From Sphingopyxis sp. LK2115 (lineage in GTDB: Bacteria; Pseudomonadota; Alphaproteobacteria; Sphingomonadales; Sphingomonadaceae): a DNA stretch of 64,000 bases. The notes beneath the pieces were generated by a model. That model saw only the letters and a list, made by a program, of their open reading frames with translations, was not told the DNA's origin and searched no databases. The stretch spans positions 1 through 64,000 of the forward strand of contig NZ_JABWGQ010000056.1 of the NCBI RefSeq assembly GCF_014595975.1, given 5' to 3'. Made by a program: the position numbers and the translations under genes. Below, in pieces: positions 46,290 through 54,468 of this stretch (position 1 is the first letter of the stretch; each line of letters opens with the position of its first letter).

Positions 46290-47672
46290 TCAATGCCCGA
46301 CGCTTTCCCCGCGCACGACGCCCGACAGCGCCAGCTGCTCGTCGATCGCCGCCAGCAGCCGCGCCAGCGCTTGCTCGTCGGTCGCCTCGGCGCGCGCGAC
46401 GAGCACGTCCTGCGTGTTCGAGGCGCGGAGTAGCCACCAGCCGTCGTTCGTCATCACGCGTGCGCCATCGGTGCGGTCGACGCGCGCGCCCGCCGCGGTC
46501 AGGCGCTCCAGAACTTCCTCCACAATGGCGAATTTGCGGACCTCGTCGACCTGAAAGCGCATTTCGGGGGTGTTGACCATCGGCGCCATGCCGCCGCGCA
46601 GTTCGGTGACGCTTTTTCCAAGCTTCGCCGCCGCCTCGATCAACCGCACCGCCGCGTAAGGCGCGTCGTCATAGCCATAATAGCGGTCGGCGAAAAAAAT
46701 ATGTCCGCTCATCTCGCCCGCCAGCGGGCTGCCGACCTCTTTCATCTTCGCCTTGATGAGACTGTGGCCGGTTTTCCACATCAAGGGCGTGCCGCCGAGC
46801 TCGGCGACGCGGTCGAACAGCGCCTGGCTCGCCTTCACATCGGCGATCACCGTCGCGCCGGGCATGTCCTTGAGCACCGCGGCGGCATAGATTTGCAGCA
46901 GCTGGTCGCCCCAGATCACCCGGCCCTGGCCGTCGATCGCGCCGATGCGGTCGCCGTCGCCATCGAAAGCGACGCCGAAATCGAGGCTTTTCTCGGCGAC
47001 GAGCCTTTTGAGATCGGCGAGGTTCTTCTCCTCGGTCGGATCGGGATGGTGGTTCGGGAAATGCCCATCGATGTCGGTAAACAGCAAATGATGCTCGCCG
47101 GGCAGGCGCGCGGTGAGCTTTTCGATGACAGCGCCCGCCGCACCGTTGCCGGCGTCCCAGCCGATACGGAAAGCGCCGCCCGCGAAGCCTTCGACCAGCC
47201 GGTCGACATAGGCGTCGACGACGTCGATGCTTTCCGCGGCGCCTTCGCCGGACTCCCAGTCGCCCGCGGCGGCCATTTCGCCGATCCGCCGGATGTCGGC
47301 GCCAAAGAAGGGGCGCCCATCAAACACCATCTTGAAGCCATTATAGTCGGGGGGATTGTGGCTGCCGGTTATCTGTATGCCGCCATCGACCTGCTCGGTT
47401 GACGCGGCATAATAGAGCATCGGCGTCGGCCCCAGCCCGACGTTCAGCGCATCGATGCCCGCCGCATTGATCCCCGCGACCAGCGCCTCGGCAAGCATCG
47501 GCGATGAAAGCCGCCCGTCATAGCCGACCGCAATACGCCGACCGCCCGCACGGCGGATCAGCGTCGCAAAGCTCCGGCCGATGGCATAGGCATCCTTGTC
47601 GGACAGCGTGTCGCCGACGATGCCGCGAATATCATATTCGCGCAGCATCGTCGGATGGAAATCATGGCTCAT
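46290..47672 (-). CDS. Phosphomannomutase/phosphoglucomutase
   Basis: 460 residues. Active-site serine loop [17 protein letters not shown], metal loop [11 protein letters not shown], sugar loop [11 protein letters not shown], and a C-terminal phosphate loop [14 protein letters not shown]. It interconverts hexose 1- and 6-phosphates for exopolysaccharide or LPS precursors (ManB/AlgC/PgmG type). In sphingans-producing bacteria the homologue PgmG feeds gellan synthesis; that role here is only suggested. It lies 27 bases upstream of nothing but 3-prime to mipZ on the same strand. Confidence 0.93.
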   Translation of the reverse strand: MSHDFHPTMLREYDIRGIVGDTLSDKDAYAIGRSFATLIRRAGGRRIAVGYDGRLSSPMLAEALVAGINAAGIDALNVGLGPTPMLYYAASTEQVDGGIQITGSHNPPDYNGFKMVFDGRPFFGADIRRIGEMAAAGDWESGEGAAESIDVVDAYVDRLVEGFAGGAFRIGWDAGNGAAGAVIEKLTARLPGEHHLLFTDIDGHFPNHHPDPTEEKNLADLKRLVAEKSLDFGVAFDGDGDRIGAIDGQGRVIWGDQLLQIYAAAVLKDMPGATVIADVKASQALFDRVAELGGTPLMWKTGHSLIKAKMKEVGSPLAGEMSGHIFFADRYYGYDDAPYAAVRLIEAAAKLGKSVTELRGGMAPMVNTPEMRFQVDEVRKFAIVEEVLERLTAAGARVDRTDGARVMTNDGWWLLRASNTQDVLVARAEATDEQALARLLAAIDEQLALSGVVRGESVGH

Positions 47673-47699
47673 CGTCGATCCTCTTTGCGGGAGAGAAGG

Positions 47700-48509
47700 T
47701 CAGGCAGCGGCGAAGAGGTCGCCGTCGGGGTGCAACCGCTCGCGCGCGGGCAGGTTGAGGCCGCCCATCGCTTCGCGGAGTTCCTGCCGTGCGACGACAT
47801 GGCCGATCCCCATGCCGCCAAGGTGTGCCTTGTCGAGCAGGGTAAGCCCGGCCGGGAACAACTCGCGATAGATGACGCGCTCGCCCAGCCCGGGGATGAC
47901 GCGAAAGCCGACGCGCCGCGACAATTGGTTCAGCGCCTCGCCGACGCGGCGCATATTGTGCGCATCGACATGCTGGAGCCGGTTGCGCAGGATGATCCAG
48001 TCGATCGTGCGCCCGTCGCTTTTGGCGCGCGCCTTGCGTGTGTCCCAGATGAGTTCGGAATAGAAGCTTGGCCGCGTGACCTGAAATGTTTCGGGATCGA
48101 CCTGGCCGATCAGGTCGAAATCGATGAAGCTGTCGTTGATCGGCGTGATCAGCGTGTCGGCGCTGGTGGCGAGATGGCGTGCGAAAACATCGTCGCGCCC
48201 CGGCGTGTCGGCGACGAAATAATCGGCCCCTTCCGACAATCGCGCGACCTGCGCGTCGAGTTCGGCGATCGTCGATCCCTCGAACACCTCGAACTGCGGG
48301 GTCGGCAGCACGATGTCGCGCCGTTTCGCGGTCTGTTCGCGATTCTCCAGATAGCGGTGAAAGGTGCGCTGGCGCGGGTCGAGGTCGATCCCCGCGACGC
48401 GCCAGCCCTGGCTCGCCAGCGCAACCGCGAAATGCACGGCGCAGGTCGATTTGCCCGTGCCGCCCTTTTCATTGGCAAAGATGATGCGGTGCGGTGCGGG
48501 CGTCGTCAT
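47700..48509 (-). CDS. mipZ: Division plane positioning ATPase MipZ
   Basis: 269 residues from ATG 48509. ParA-type deviant Walker A NEKGGTGKST near residue 14-23, then GIDLDPRQRTFHRYLENR, and the MipZ hallmark VVARQELREAMGGL near the end. In Caulobacter MipZ forms a gradient from the poles and inhibits FtsZ, placing the division site at mid-cell. The reading frame is open upstream to 49688, but that stretch is antisense to panC and is not used. It is divergent from panC with 84 bases between. Confidence 0.92.
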   Translation of the reverse strand: MTTPAPHRIIFANEKGGTGKSTCAVHFAVALASQGWRVAGIDLDPRQRTFHRYLENREQTAKRRDIVLPTPQFEVFEGSTIAELDAQVARLSEGADYFVADTPGRDDVFARHLATSADTLITPINDSFIDFDLIGQVDPETFQVTRPSFYSELIWDTRKARAKSDGRTIDWIILRNRLQHVDAHNMRRVGEALNQLSRRVGFRVIPGLGERVIYRELFPAGLTLLDKAHLGGMGIGHVVARQELREAMGGLNLPARERLHPDGDLFAAA

Positions 48510-48593
48510 GGGCGTTGCGATTTTCCTGTTGGCGGCGCATGGGGGCCGCATCGGTGGCGTGTCAGCGCCGCCAATATCGGAGGGCGCCCGGCC

Positions 48594-49433
48594 GTGCAAA
48601 TCATCCGTGACATCGCAATGCTCCACCGTGCCGTTACGGCACTGAAACAGGGCGGCAAGAGCGTCGCGCTGGTGCCGACCATGGGCGCGCTGCACGACGG
48701 CCATCTTTCGCTTGTCCACATGGCAAGGCGCGTCGCCGATCACGCCGTCGTGTCGATTTTCGTCAATCCGACGCAGTTCGGGCCGAATGAGGATTTCGCC
48801 GCCTATCCGCGCGACGAGGCGCGCGACGCCGCACTGCTCGTCGACGCCGGGACAAGCCTGCTCTGGGCGCCCGACGTGGGCACCATGTATCCGGGTGGGC
48901 ACAGCACGCATATCGAGGTGGCCGAACTCGGCGCCGATTATTGCGGCGCCGCGCGCCCCGGCCATTTCGACGGCGTCGCGACCGTCGTTGCCAAATTGTT
49001 CAACCAGGTCCGCCCCGACATCGCGATCTTTGGCGAAAAGGACTGGCAACAGCTCGCGATCATCCGCCGCTTGGCGCGCGACCTCGATTTCGGCATCGAC
49101 ATATTGGGCGCGCCGATCGCGCGCGACACCGACGGCCTCGCGCTGTCGTCGCGCAACGCCTATCTGTCGGGCGCGCAGCGCGCGGCGGCGGCGGCCTTCC
49201 CCGCGGCGCTGAGCATGGCGGCAAAGGCGATCGCGGGCGGCGCCGATGTCGGCGAAACGCTCGCCAAGGCGGAGGCCGCGATCATCCGGGGCGGATTCGA
49301 CAGCGTCGACTATGTCGCGCTCGCCGATGCCGATAGCCTCGAACGGCTGACAGCTTTTCGCAAGCCTGCCCGCCTTCTGGCGGCGGCGCGGATCGGCAGG
49401 ACGCGGCTGATCGACAATTGGCCGGTGGAATGA
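48594..49433 (+). CDS. panC: Pantothenate synthetase
   Basis: 279 residues from a GTG at 48594 with GGAGGGC upstream. Motifs: LVPTMGALHDGHLSLVHMAR (ATP site), SIFVNPTQFGPNEDFAAYPR, RPGHFDGVATVVAKLFNQVRPDIAIFGEKDWQQL and DTDGLALSSRNAYLS. It ligates pantoate with beta-alanine for CoA. panB and panD are not adjacent. Confidence 0.95.
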   Translation: MQIIRDIAMLHRAVTALKQGGKSVALVPTMGALHDGHLSLVHMARRVADHAVVSIFVNPTQFGPNEDFAAYPRDEARDAALLVDAGTSLLWAPDVGTMYPGGHSTHIEVAELGADYCGAARPGHFDGVATVVAKLFNQVRPDIAIFGEKDWQQLAIIRRLARDLDFGIDILGAPIARDTDGLALSSRNAYLSGAQRAAAAAFPAALSMAAKAIAGGADVGETLAKAEAAIIRGGFDSVDYVALADADSLERLTAFRKPARLLAAARIGRTRLIDNWPVE

Positions 49434-49539
49434 TCGTGTCGTTCCCGCCGTCGGGGGCGCCGCGATTGCATTGAGATTGCCCAGAACATTCAGCATTTTC
49501 GCGGCTTTCGGGGCTTGTCCCCGAAAAAATACGGCGCCG

Positions 49540-49556
49540 TTAACCTTTTGTTGACC
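49540..49556 (+). promoter_or_regulatory. CtrA-like box
   Basis: TTAACC at 49540-49545 and TTGACC at 49551-49556 fit the CtrA pattern TTAA-N7-TTAA(C) with one mismatch (TTGA). It lies 60-75 bases before the SEL1 gene ATG, a normal activating position. A hairpin TTTCGGGG..CCCCGAAA is just upstream at about 49506-49526. Confidence 0.5.
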
Positions 49557-49614
49557 ATAAACCGCAACTTTGGCCCCAAGCTTTCCATGTGGGGTGGAGG
49601 CAAAGGGGGTTAAC

Positions 49615-49929
49615 ATGGCGAACAGTCTGAAGTCGGCCCAATATCTGATCGAAAGTCGCCTGCTCGACGCGGCGCGCGGCGATGCCAATGCCTATTTCGA
49701 TCTCGGCATCGCTTTTTCCACCGGCACCGGCGGGGTCGATGTCGACCTGATCCAGGCGCATAAATGGTTCAACCTCGCCGCGCTCGCCGGCAATGTCGAA
49801 GGCCAGCAGTGCCGCGCCGACGTGTCGAGCGAAATGTCGCCGGGTGAAATCGCCGAAGCACAGCGCCAGGCGCGCGCCTGGCTCGACGAAACGGCGCGCC
49901 GACCGGTCGCGCGGCGCTTTGCGGCCTGA
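49615..49929 (+). CDS. SEL1-repeat small protein
   Basis: 104 residues from ATG 49615. It carries two SEL1-like helical repeats: SRLLDAARGDANAYFDLGIAFSTGTGGVDVDLIQAHKWFNLAALAGNVEGQ, then MSPGEIAEAQRQARAWL. There is no signal peptide. Such short SEL1 proteins are conserved in alphaproteobacteria, are tetratricopeptide-like interaction modules and may be under cell-cycle control. A CtrA-like box upstream fits this. Confidence 0.82.
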   Translation: MANSLKSAQYLIESRLLDAARGDANAYFDLGIAFSTGTGGVDVDLIQAHKWFNLAALAGNVEGQQCRADVSSEMSPGEIAEAQRQARAWLDETARRPVARRFAA

Positions 49930-50089
49930 GTTTCCTGGCCGCGCGGGCCCTTCTTGAATCCCGCGCAAAGGCAGGAAGAGGGACGGGCCAAGACACCGGC
50001 GGCAACCGCCCTCTTTACGTCTTTATGCAAGATGTTTCGAGAATTGGCCCTTCGGCCGCTTCGCTTTGCGCCTTTGCATGACACTGGAT

Positions 50090-51241
50090 TCAATCCGCCC
50101 GCCGGAACGGCAGATGCCCTTCGAGCCACGCCATCTCGGCCTCCTCGGCGCGGCGTTCCTGCTCCAGAAACTCGGCGACCGCGCGGCGAAAACCCGGATC
50201 GGCAATATAATGCGCCGACCAGGTCGCGACGGGGCCATATCCGCGTGCGAGCTTGTGTCCCCCCTGCGCTCCCGCCTCAACACGCGCGAGGCCGCGTTCG
50301 ATCGCAATGTCGATCGCGCGATAATAGCATAGCTCGAAATGCAGAAAGGGGATCTCGGCAAGGCATCCCCAATAGCGGCCATAGAGCGTATCGGCGCCAA
50401 GGAAGTGGAGCGCGCCCGCGACCGGCCGCGCATCGCCGTCATAAGCGATCAGCAGGATGATCCGATCCGCCATCCTTTCGCCCATCAGATCGAAGGCGGC
50501 GCGCGTCAGATAGGGATGCCCCCATTTGCGCGCGCCGGTGTCCTGATAGAAAAGCCACATCGCATCCCAATGTTCGGGCCGGATCGCGTCGCCGGTCAGT
50601 TCCTCGACGCGCAGCCCTTCGACGGCGCGCAGCCGTTCCTTGCGCAATTGCCTGCGCTTTTGCGAATTGAGCGTGGCGAGGAAATCGTCGAAGCGGGCGT
50701 AGCCCGCGTTCGCAAAATGAAACTGGATGTCGCGGCGAACGAGCCAGCCCGCTTCCTCGAACAGCGGCATCTGTTCGGGCGCAACGAAAGTGGCATGCGC
50801 CGACGACAGGCCGTTCTGCCGCACGACGGCTTCGGCGGCGCGCAGCAGCAGGAGCGCGTCGCCGCCGTCGCTTGCGAGCAGCCGTGGCCCCGGCACCGGG
50901 GTGAAAGGCACGGCGATCTGGAGCTTCGGATAATAGTCGCCGCCCGCGCGCGCCCAGGCGTCGGCCCAGCCATGGTCGAACACATATTCACCCTGGCTGT
51001 GGGCTTTAAGATAGGCGGGCGCCGCGGCGACCAGCCTGCCGTCCGCATCCTCGACGCGCAGCGGCGCAGCCTGCCATCCCGTTCCCGGCCCGACGCTGCC
51101 CGATTCTTCGAGCAGCGACAGGAAAGCATGGCCGACGAACGGATTGCCGCCATCGTGCAAGCCATCCCACGCCGCCGCGTCGATCGCGGCGACGCCGGTG
51201 CCGAGCGCGATCGTCCGTGCCGGTGGATCGGCCTCGGCCAT
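50090..51241 (-). CDS. FemAB-like GNAT family acyltransferase
   Basis: 383 residues from ATG 51241. It matches the peptidogalycan/FemAB-like DUF482 family: GNPFVGHAFLSLLEESGSVGPGTGWQ, HSQGEYVFDHGWADAWARAGG..YPKLQ, NSQKRRQLRKERLRAVEG, YYRAIDIAIERGLARVEAGAQGGHKLARGY and WSAHYI. It may transfer an aminoacyl or acyl group; substrate unknown. Possibly cytosolic, no membrane helix. Confidence 0.86.
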   Translation of the reverse strand: MAEADPPARTIALGTGVAAIDAAAWDGLHDGGNPFVGHAFLSLLEESGSVGPGTGWQAAPLRVEDADGRLVAAAPAYLKAHSQGEYVFDHGWADAWARAGGDYYPKLQIAVPFTPVPGPRLLASDGGDALLLLRAAEAVVRQNGLSSAHATFVAPEQMPLFEEAGWLVRRDIQFHFANAGYARFDDFLATLNSQKRRQLRKERLRAVEGLRVEELTGDAIRPEHWDAMWLFYQDTGARKWGHPYLTRAAFDLMGERMADRIILLIAYDGDARPVAGALHFLGADTLYGRYWGCLAEIPFLHFELCYYRAIDIAIERGLARVEAGAQGGHKLARGYGPVATWSAHYIADPGFRRAVAEFLEQERRAEEAEMAWLEGHLPFRRAD

Positions 51242-51264
51242 GCCGGAGCGCCCTTTAACCGCCG

Positions 51265-51346
51265 TGCCCCTGCGACGACAGGGGCCCATCTTCCGCCGGT
51301 GCGATTTCAAACCCGCCGAAGATGGATCCCCGCCTTCGCGGGGACA
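51265..51346. repeat. Composite palindromic repeat element
   Basis: Two G+C hairpins (GCCCCTGCGACGACAGGGGC near 51266 and ATCCCCGCCTTCGCGGGGAC near 51326) are linked by inner inverted arms CCATCTTC and GAAGATGG (51286-51293 and 51318-51325). The whole is a nested cruciform-like BIME between the FemAB-like and RidA genes, both on the minus strand. Confidence 0.6.
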
Positions 51347-51381
51347 TGGAAGGATAGTGTGGAACGTCTTTCAATGTCGCC

Positions 51382-51846
51382 CTATGCCGGGCGCACCGCG
51401 ACGATCGCGTCGGCTTCGACCGCGGCGCCGAGCGGCAGCACCGCGACGCCGACCGCGGCGCGCGCGTGACGGCCGGTTTCGCCGAACAGCTTTTCGAACA
51501 GCTCGGACGCGCCATTGGCGACCTTCGCCTGATCGGTGAAGCCGGGCGCGCTGTTGACGAAGACACCCAGCTTGACGATTCGTTCGACGCGTGACCAGTC
51601 GCCGCCCAGCGCCTGGCCGATCTGCGCGACAAGCATCAGCGCGACGCGCGCAGCCGCGTCCTGCCCGCCCGCGACGTCCATGTCGTCGCCAAGGCGGCCG
51701 GTCACCACCTGCCCGTCGCGGAACGGCAGCTGCCCGCTGACATACAGCATCCCGCCATGCTCGACCGCGGGCACATAGGCCGCGACCGGCGCGGCGGGTT
51801 TGGGAAGTTCAAGGCCGAGTTCGGCGATCCGGGCGGCAATATCCAT
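51382..51846 (-). CDS. RidA family protein
   Basis: 154 residues from ATG 51846 with GGACT upstream. RidA/YjgF motifs: YVPAVEHGGMLYVSGQLPFRDG, VERIVKLGVFVNSAPGFTDQAKVANGASELF and GRHARAAVGVAVLPLGAAVEADAIV (the conserved Arg near residue 130 binds the imine). It likely hydrolyses reactive enamine/imine intermediates. It is the slightly longer form of the family with about 20 extra N-terminal residues. Downstream of an HAD gene, 14 bases away. Confidence 0.92.
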   Translation of the reverse strand: MDIAARIAELGLELPKPAAPVAAYVPAVEHGGMLYVSGQLPFRDGQVVTGRLGDDMDVAGGQDAAARVALMLVAQIGQALGGDWSRVERIVKLGVFVNSAPGFTDQAKVANGASELFEKLFGETGRHARAAVGVAVLPLGAAVEADAIVAVRPA

Positions 51847-51860
51847 GGGGAGTCCTTCTT

Positions 51861-52502
51861 TCAAACCGGCTGCGGCGCCGGGGCGGGGATGTTTTCGGCG
51901 AGACGCGTCATTATCCAGCGTGTTGCCGTCTTCCAATCGTCGATTCGCGCATGGGCGTGCGGCGAGGCCGCAACCCTGCCCGCGATGGCGGGTTCGCCGA
52001 CGAAATGGAGCCGCCACACCTCCGGCGCTTCCTCGGCGACCGATCGGTGCTGCCCCGCCAGATCGTCGATGAACACGGCAACGGGCGGCCGATATTGTTC
52101 GATCAGGCGGCGCACGGGTTCGCCCTTGCCGCCGCGGCTGCCGATCACCGGCGCGTGGAAATCGTGGCGCGCGAGCTGGTCGATGCGCGCCTGCTGATGT
52201 TCGGGGCCGACGTTGGTGAGCACGACGATGTCGGCCTCGGCGCCGATCGTCGCCATCGCGGCCATCGCGCCGGGGATCGGATATTGCCGCTTCATTTCGT
52301 TCCGAAAAAAGCCGTCAAGCAAAGGCCATACCTCGGCGGCCTCCAGCGGCGTGCCGCATTCCTTGCGTTTCAGCGCACCCGCAAAGCTTGCATCCTCGAT
52401 GCGAAAGATCACGCCATGTTCGGCGTCGACCCATTCGGCAAAGGGCACGACCATGTGCATCAGCACCTCGTCGCAATCGGTGATGACGAGCGGGCGGGTC
52501 AT
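51861..52502 (-). CDS. HAD family hydrolase
   Basis: 213 residues. Motif I is VITDCDEVLMHMV (DxD); motif II VVLTNVGPEHQQARI; motif III as GSRGGKGEPVRRLIEQ; motif IV as AVFIDDLAGQHRSV. The substrate is unknown. It overlaps the DUF3572 gene by four bases and precedes ridA by 14 bases, indicating a three-gene unit. Confidence 0.87.
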   Translation of the reverse strand: MTRPLVITDCDEVLMHMVVPFAEWVDAEHGVIFRIEDASFAGALKRKECGTPLEAAEVWPLLDGFFRNEMKRQYPIPGAMAAMATIGAEADIVVLTNVGPEHQQARIDQLARHDFHAPVIGSRGGKGEPVRRLIEQYRPPVAVFIDDLAGQHRSVAEEAPEVWRLHFVGEPAIAGRVAASPHAHARIDDWKTATRWIMTRLAENIPAPAPQPV

Positions 52503-52795
52503 GCAAGGGGTCCTTCAAGTCGGTGGGCGGCGGCAGCCAGGCTGGCAGGGGGCACCTGCAACGCATCGGCGCAGGCGACAAGGTCATTCTCGTGCGCGGC
52601 GAGGAACGACAGGATCGCCGCCAGCGTCGCGCGCTCGCCGAGCGAGGCGCGCAGGTCGTCCGGCGCGAGGCCGGTGAGCGCGAGCAGTCGCTCGGCACGC
52701 GGCTCGTCGTTCAAAATCCAGCCGAGCGCGTGGAGCGCCAGCGCCGCGTCATCCTCAAGCACGTCAGCCCCTTCTCCGCGATGCAATTGTGTCAT
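52499..52795 (-). CDS. DUF3572 domain protein
   Basis: 98 residues, the DUF3572 family size. Conserved block AALALHALGWILNDEPRAERLLALTGLAPDDLRASLG and a helical C-terminus with LVACADALQVPPASL. It is found in alphaproteobacteria with no assigned function and is divergent from the DivK-like gene with 53 bases between. Confidence 0.88.
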   Translation of the reverse strand: MTQLHRGEGADVLEDDAALALHALGWILNDEPRAERLLALTGLAPDDLRASLGERATLAAILSFLAAHENDLVACADALQVPPASLAAAAHRLEGPLA

Positions 52796-52848
52796 GCTGC
52801 CGATTCGCCTAAACGGGCCGCGTACGCAAGGTGGGGAACGGAACGCAC

Positions 52849-53211
52849 ATGGGCAAGACCATCCTGGTCGTCGAAGATAATGAACTCAACCTGCGCCTGT
52901 TCTGCGACCTCCTCAATGCCCATGGCTATCGCGCGCATCCGGTGCGCGACGGCCGGGACGCGCTGGCAAAGGCGCGCGAGGTGTCGCCCGACCTCATCAT
53001 CATGGACATCCAGCTGCCGCATGTATCGGGGCTTGAACTCATTGCGCAGATGAAGGCCGATCCGATTCTGCGCGCGGTGCCGATCATGGCGGTCACCGCC
53101 TATGCGGGGAAGGGCGACGAGGAACAGATCCGCGCGGCGGGCGCCGAAGCCTATGTCTCCAAACCGATTTCGGTGATCAAGTTCATCGAAAGTGTCGGGG
53201 CATTTGGCTGA
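52849..53211 (+). CDS. DivK-like single-domain response regulator
   Basis: 120 residues from ATG 52849. The receiver has the acidic pair in VVEDNELN, the phosphoacceptor Asp53 (LIIMDIQLPHVSG), Thr83 (PIMAVTAYA) and Lys105 (YVSKPIS). It closely resembles DivK, the cell-cycle regulator of alphaproteobacteria, and may be that protein. There is no output domain and no partner kinase (PleC, DivJ) nearby; in many alphas pleD follows divK, but not here. Confidence 0.85.
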   Translation: MGKTILVVEDNELNLRLFCDLLNAHGYRAHPVRDGRDALAKAREVSPDLIIMDIQLPHVSGLELIAQMKADPILRAVPIMAVTAYAGKGDEEQIRAAGAEAYVSKPISVIKFIESVGAFG

Positions 53212-53267
53212 TGACGCGGCGTCGCCGCGACGCCCCGTGATGGCGGGGGAAGCCGCCATTCCTGCGG

Positions 53268-53879
53268 CTATTCGGGTGGAAGCCGCTGGTCCTCATCGGC
53301 GCCGAGCAGGAGGTCGAGCATCGCCTCCATCCGGGGCTTTCCGGTAAAAGCATCCGACCGCGGCTCGAAGATTCCGGTGGAGCGCAATACGGCATAGCCA
53401 TGCGCCATCGCCCAGGCGGCGGTGCCCAGCGTCTCGATATCCTGATCACCGGCGGCGACGCGGCGCGAACCGGCGGCCAGCGCTTGCAGGAAATCGTCAT
53501 AGGCCCGATTGAGCTGGTCGAGAAATGCCGGGTTCTGCCAATCGACCAGATCCTTTCGCCACAGCAGCTGATAGCGTCCGGGAAAGGACAGGCCATAGTC
53601 GGTCAAGGCAGCGAGATAGGCCCTGGCACGATTTTCGCCGCTGACGGATCCGCGCGTCGCGACCATGTCCAGATATTGCCGAAAGATGCGCGAGGCCATT
53701 TCGGTAAGCAATTGCCGTCGGTCCGCGAAATGATTGGCGGGAGCCGCATGCGACACGCCCGCGGCCCGCGCCACGGCGCGGATCGTGACGCCATCGGGTC
53801 CTTCCCGGTCGAGCAGAAGGAACGCCTGCTCGATCAATCTGGACTTCAGCGGCGGTGATGTCGTTCGCGGGCCTGGCAT
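53268..53879 (-). CDS. TetR family transcriptional regulator
   Basis: 203 residues. The N-terminal helix-turn-helix is in GVTIRAVARAAGVSHAAPANHFADRRQLLTEMA (about 30-62); the rest is a ligand-binding helical domain with SGENRARAYLAALTDYGLSFPGRYQLLW, a WHG-type C-terminal domain. It is divergent from a membrane protein gene and the shared spacer holds two palindromic operators; it should repress both. The ligand is unknown. Confidence 0.9.
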   Translation of the reverse strand: MPGPRTTSPPLKSRLIEQAFLLLDREGPDGVTIRAVARAAGVSHAAPANHFADRRQLLTEMASRIFRQYLDMVATRGSVSGENRARAYLAALTDYGLSFPGRYQLLWRKDLVDWQNPAFLDQLNRAYDDFLQALAAGSRRVAAGDQDIETLGTAAWAMAHGYAVLRSTGIFEPRSDAFTGKPRMEAMLDLLLGADEDQRLPPE

Positions 53880-53889
53880 CCTTATCGTA

Positions 53890-53928
53890 TTGACACTGTC
53901 AATTTGGATTGTAAATTGACAGTGTCAA
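53890..53928. promoter_or_regulatory. Double palindromic TetR operator and promoter
   Basis: TTGACACTGTCAA at 53890-53902 and TTGACAGTGTCAA at 53916-53928 are each palindromic around a single central base and are inverted copies of each other, 26 bases centre to centre. The first contains TTGACA of a plus-strand promoter (TAAATT at 53912, spacing 16). Bound dimers would cover the promoters of both divergent genes. This is the clearest operator in the window. Confidence 0.8.
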
Positions 53929-53953
53929 TCACATTCGATCGCGGAGGCTTTGC

Positions 53954-54379
53954 ATGTCAGCCAATCTGCTCTTCCGGCGGATCCTGCTCACCTTGTCGGT
54001 TTCCGTTCTGGGCGTTCTGGTGCCCTATCTCGAATATGGCCCGACCCATGTCTTCAATCCGGACTGGCCCGGACATGCGAAACTGCACGATGTCTGGCAA
54101 CTTGCAACCAATTCGGTTTTTTCGGCCGCGGCAGCCTATCTGGCCTGGACCCGTCCGGATCTGCGGATGGCCGCGCGCCTCGGACTGGTTGCGCCCATCG
54201 CCTTTCTTGCCGCCTATTTGACGATGGATCTATATGGCGGCTCGATGGTCAACAGCGACGGTACCGAACTCAAATTCGGAAGCGTCAATGCGTCGCTCGT
54301 AATGATGCTGATCGTCAGCGGCATATTGGGGTTCCTTTCCTTTTCCCCCACGCCTGCGGAACGGGCGCGCCAAAGTTGA
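53954..54379 (+). CDS. Small membrane protein, TetR-regulated
   Basis: 141 residues from ATG 53954 with GGAGGC upstream. Four hydrophobic segments are visible (about 6-26, 50-65, 75-95, 110-130; LFRRILLTLSVSVLGVLVPYLEYG, LGLVAPIAFLAAYLTMDL, ASLVMMLIVSGILGFLSF). The loop HVFNPDWPGHAKLHDVWQLATNSV is the most distinctive part. No family was recognised. First gene downstream of the TetR operator. Confidence 0.75.
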   Translation: MSANLLFRRILLTLSVSVLGVLVPYLEYGPTHVFNPDWPGHAKLHDVWQLATNSVFSAAAAYLAWTRPDLRMAARLGLVAPIAFLAAYLTMDLYGGSMVNSDGTELKFGSVNASLVMMLIVSGILGFLSFSPTPAERARQS

Positions 54380-54402
54380 ATCGGGCCGCCATCTGCCGAG
54401 CG

Positions 54403-54427
54403 CGCGCGGCCGATGTTCGGCCGCGCG
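54403..54427 (+). other. Strong intergenic hairpin
   Basis: CGCGCGGCCGA at 54403-54413 and TCGGCCGCGCG at 54417-54427 form an 11-bp perfect stem with a three-base loop, between the two genes of the TetR module. There is no T tract, so it may be a processing, stabilising or attenuation element rather than a terminator. Confidence 0.5.
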
Positions 54428-54468
54428 GGCGGCGCGCATCGTCTCGCGCAAATTGAATCGAGGGAACA

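Noticed and set aside
47700..49688. A 662-codon open frame covering mipZ and the region opposite panC
   Set aside because: Only the part from 48509 downward matches MipZ; the rest is the shadow of panC on the other strand in G+C-rich DNA.
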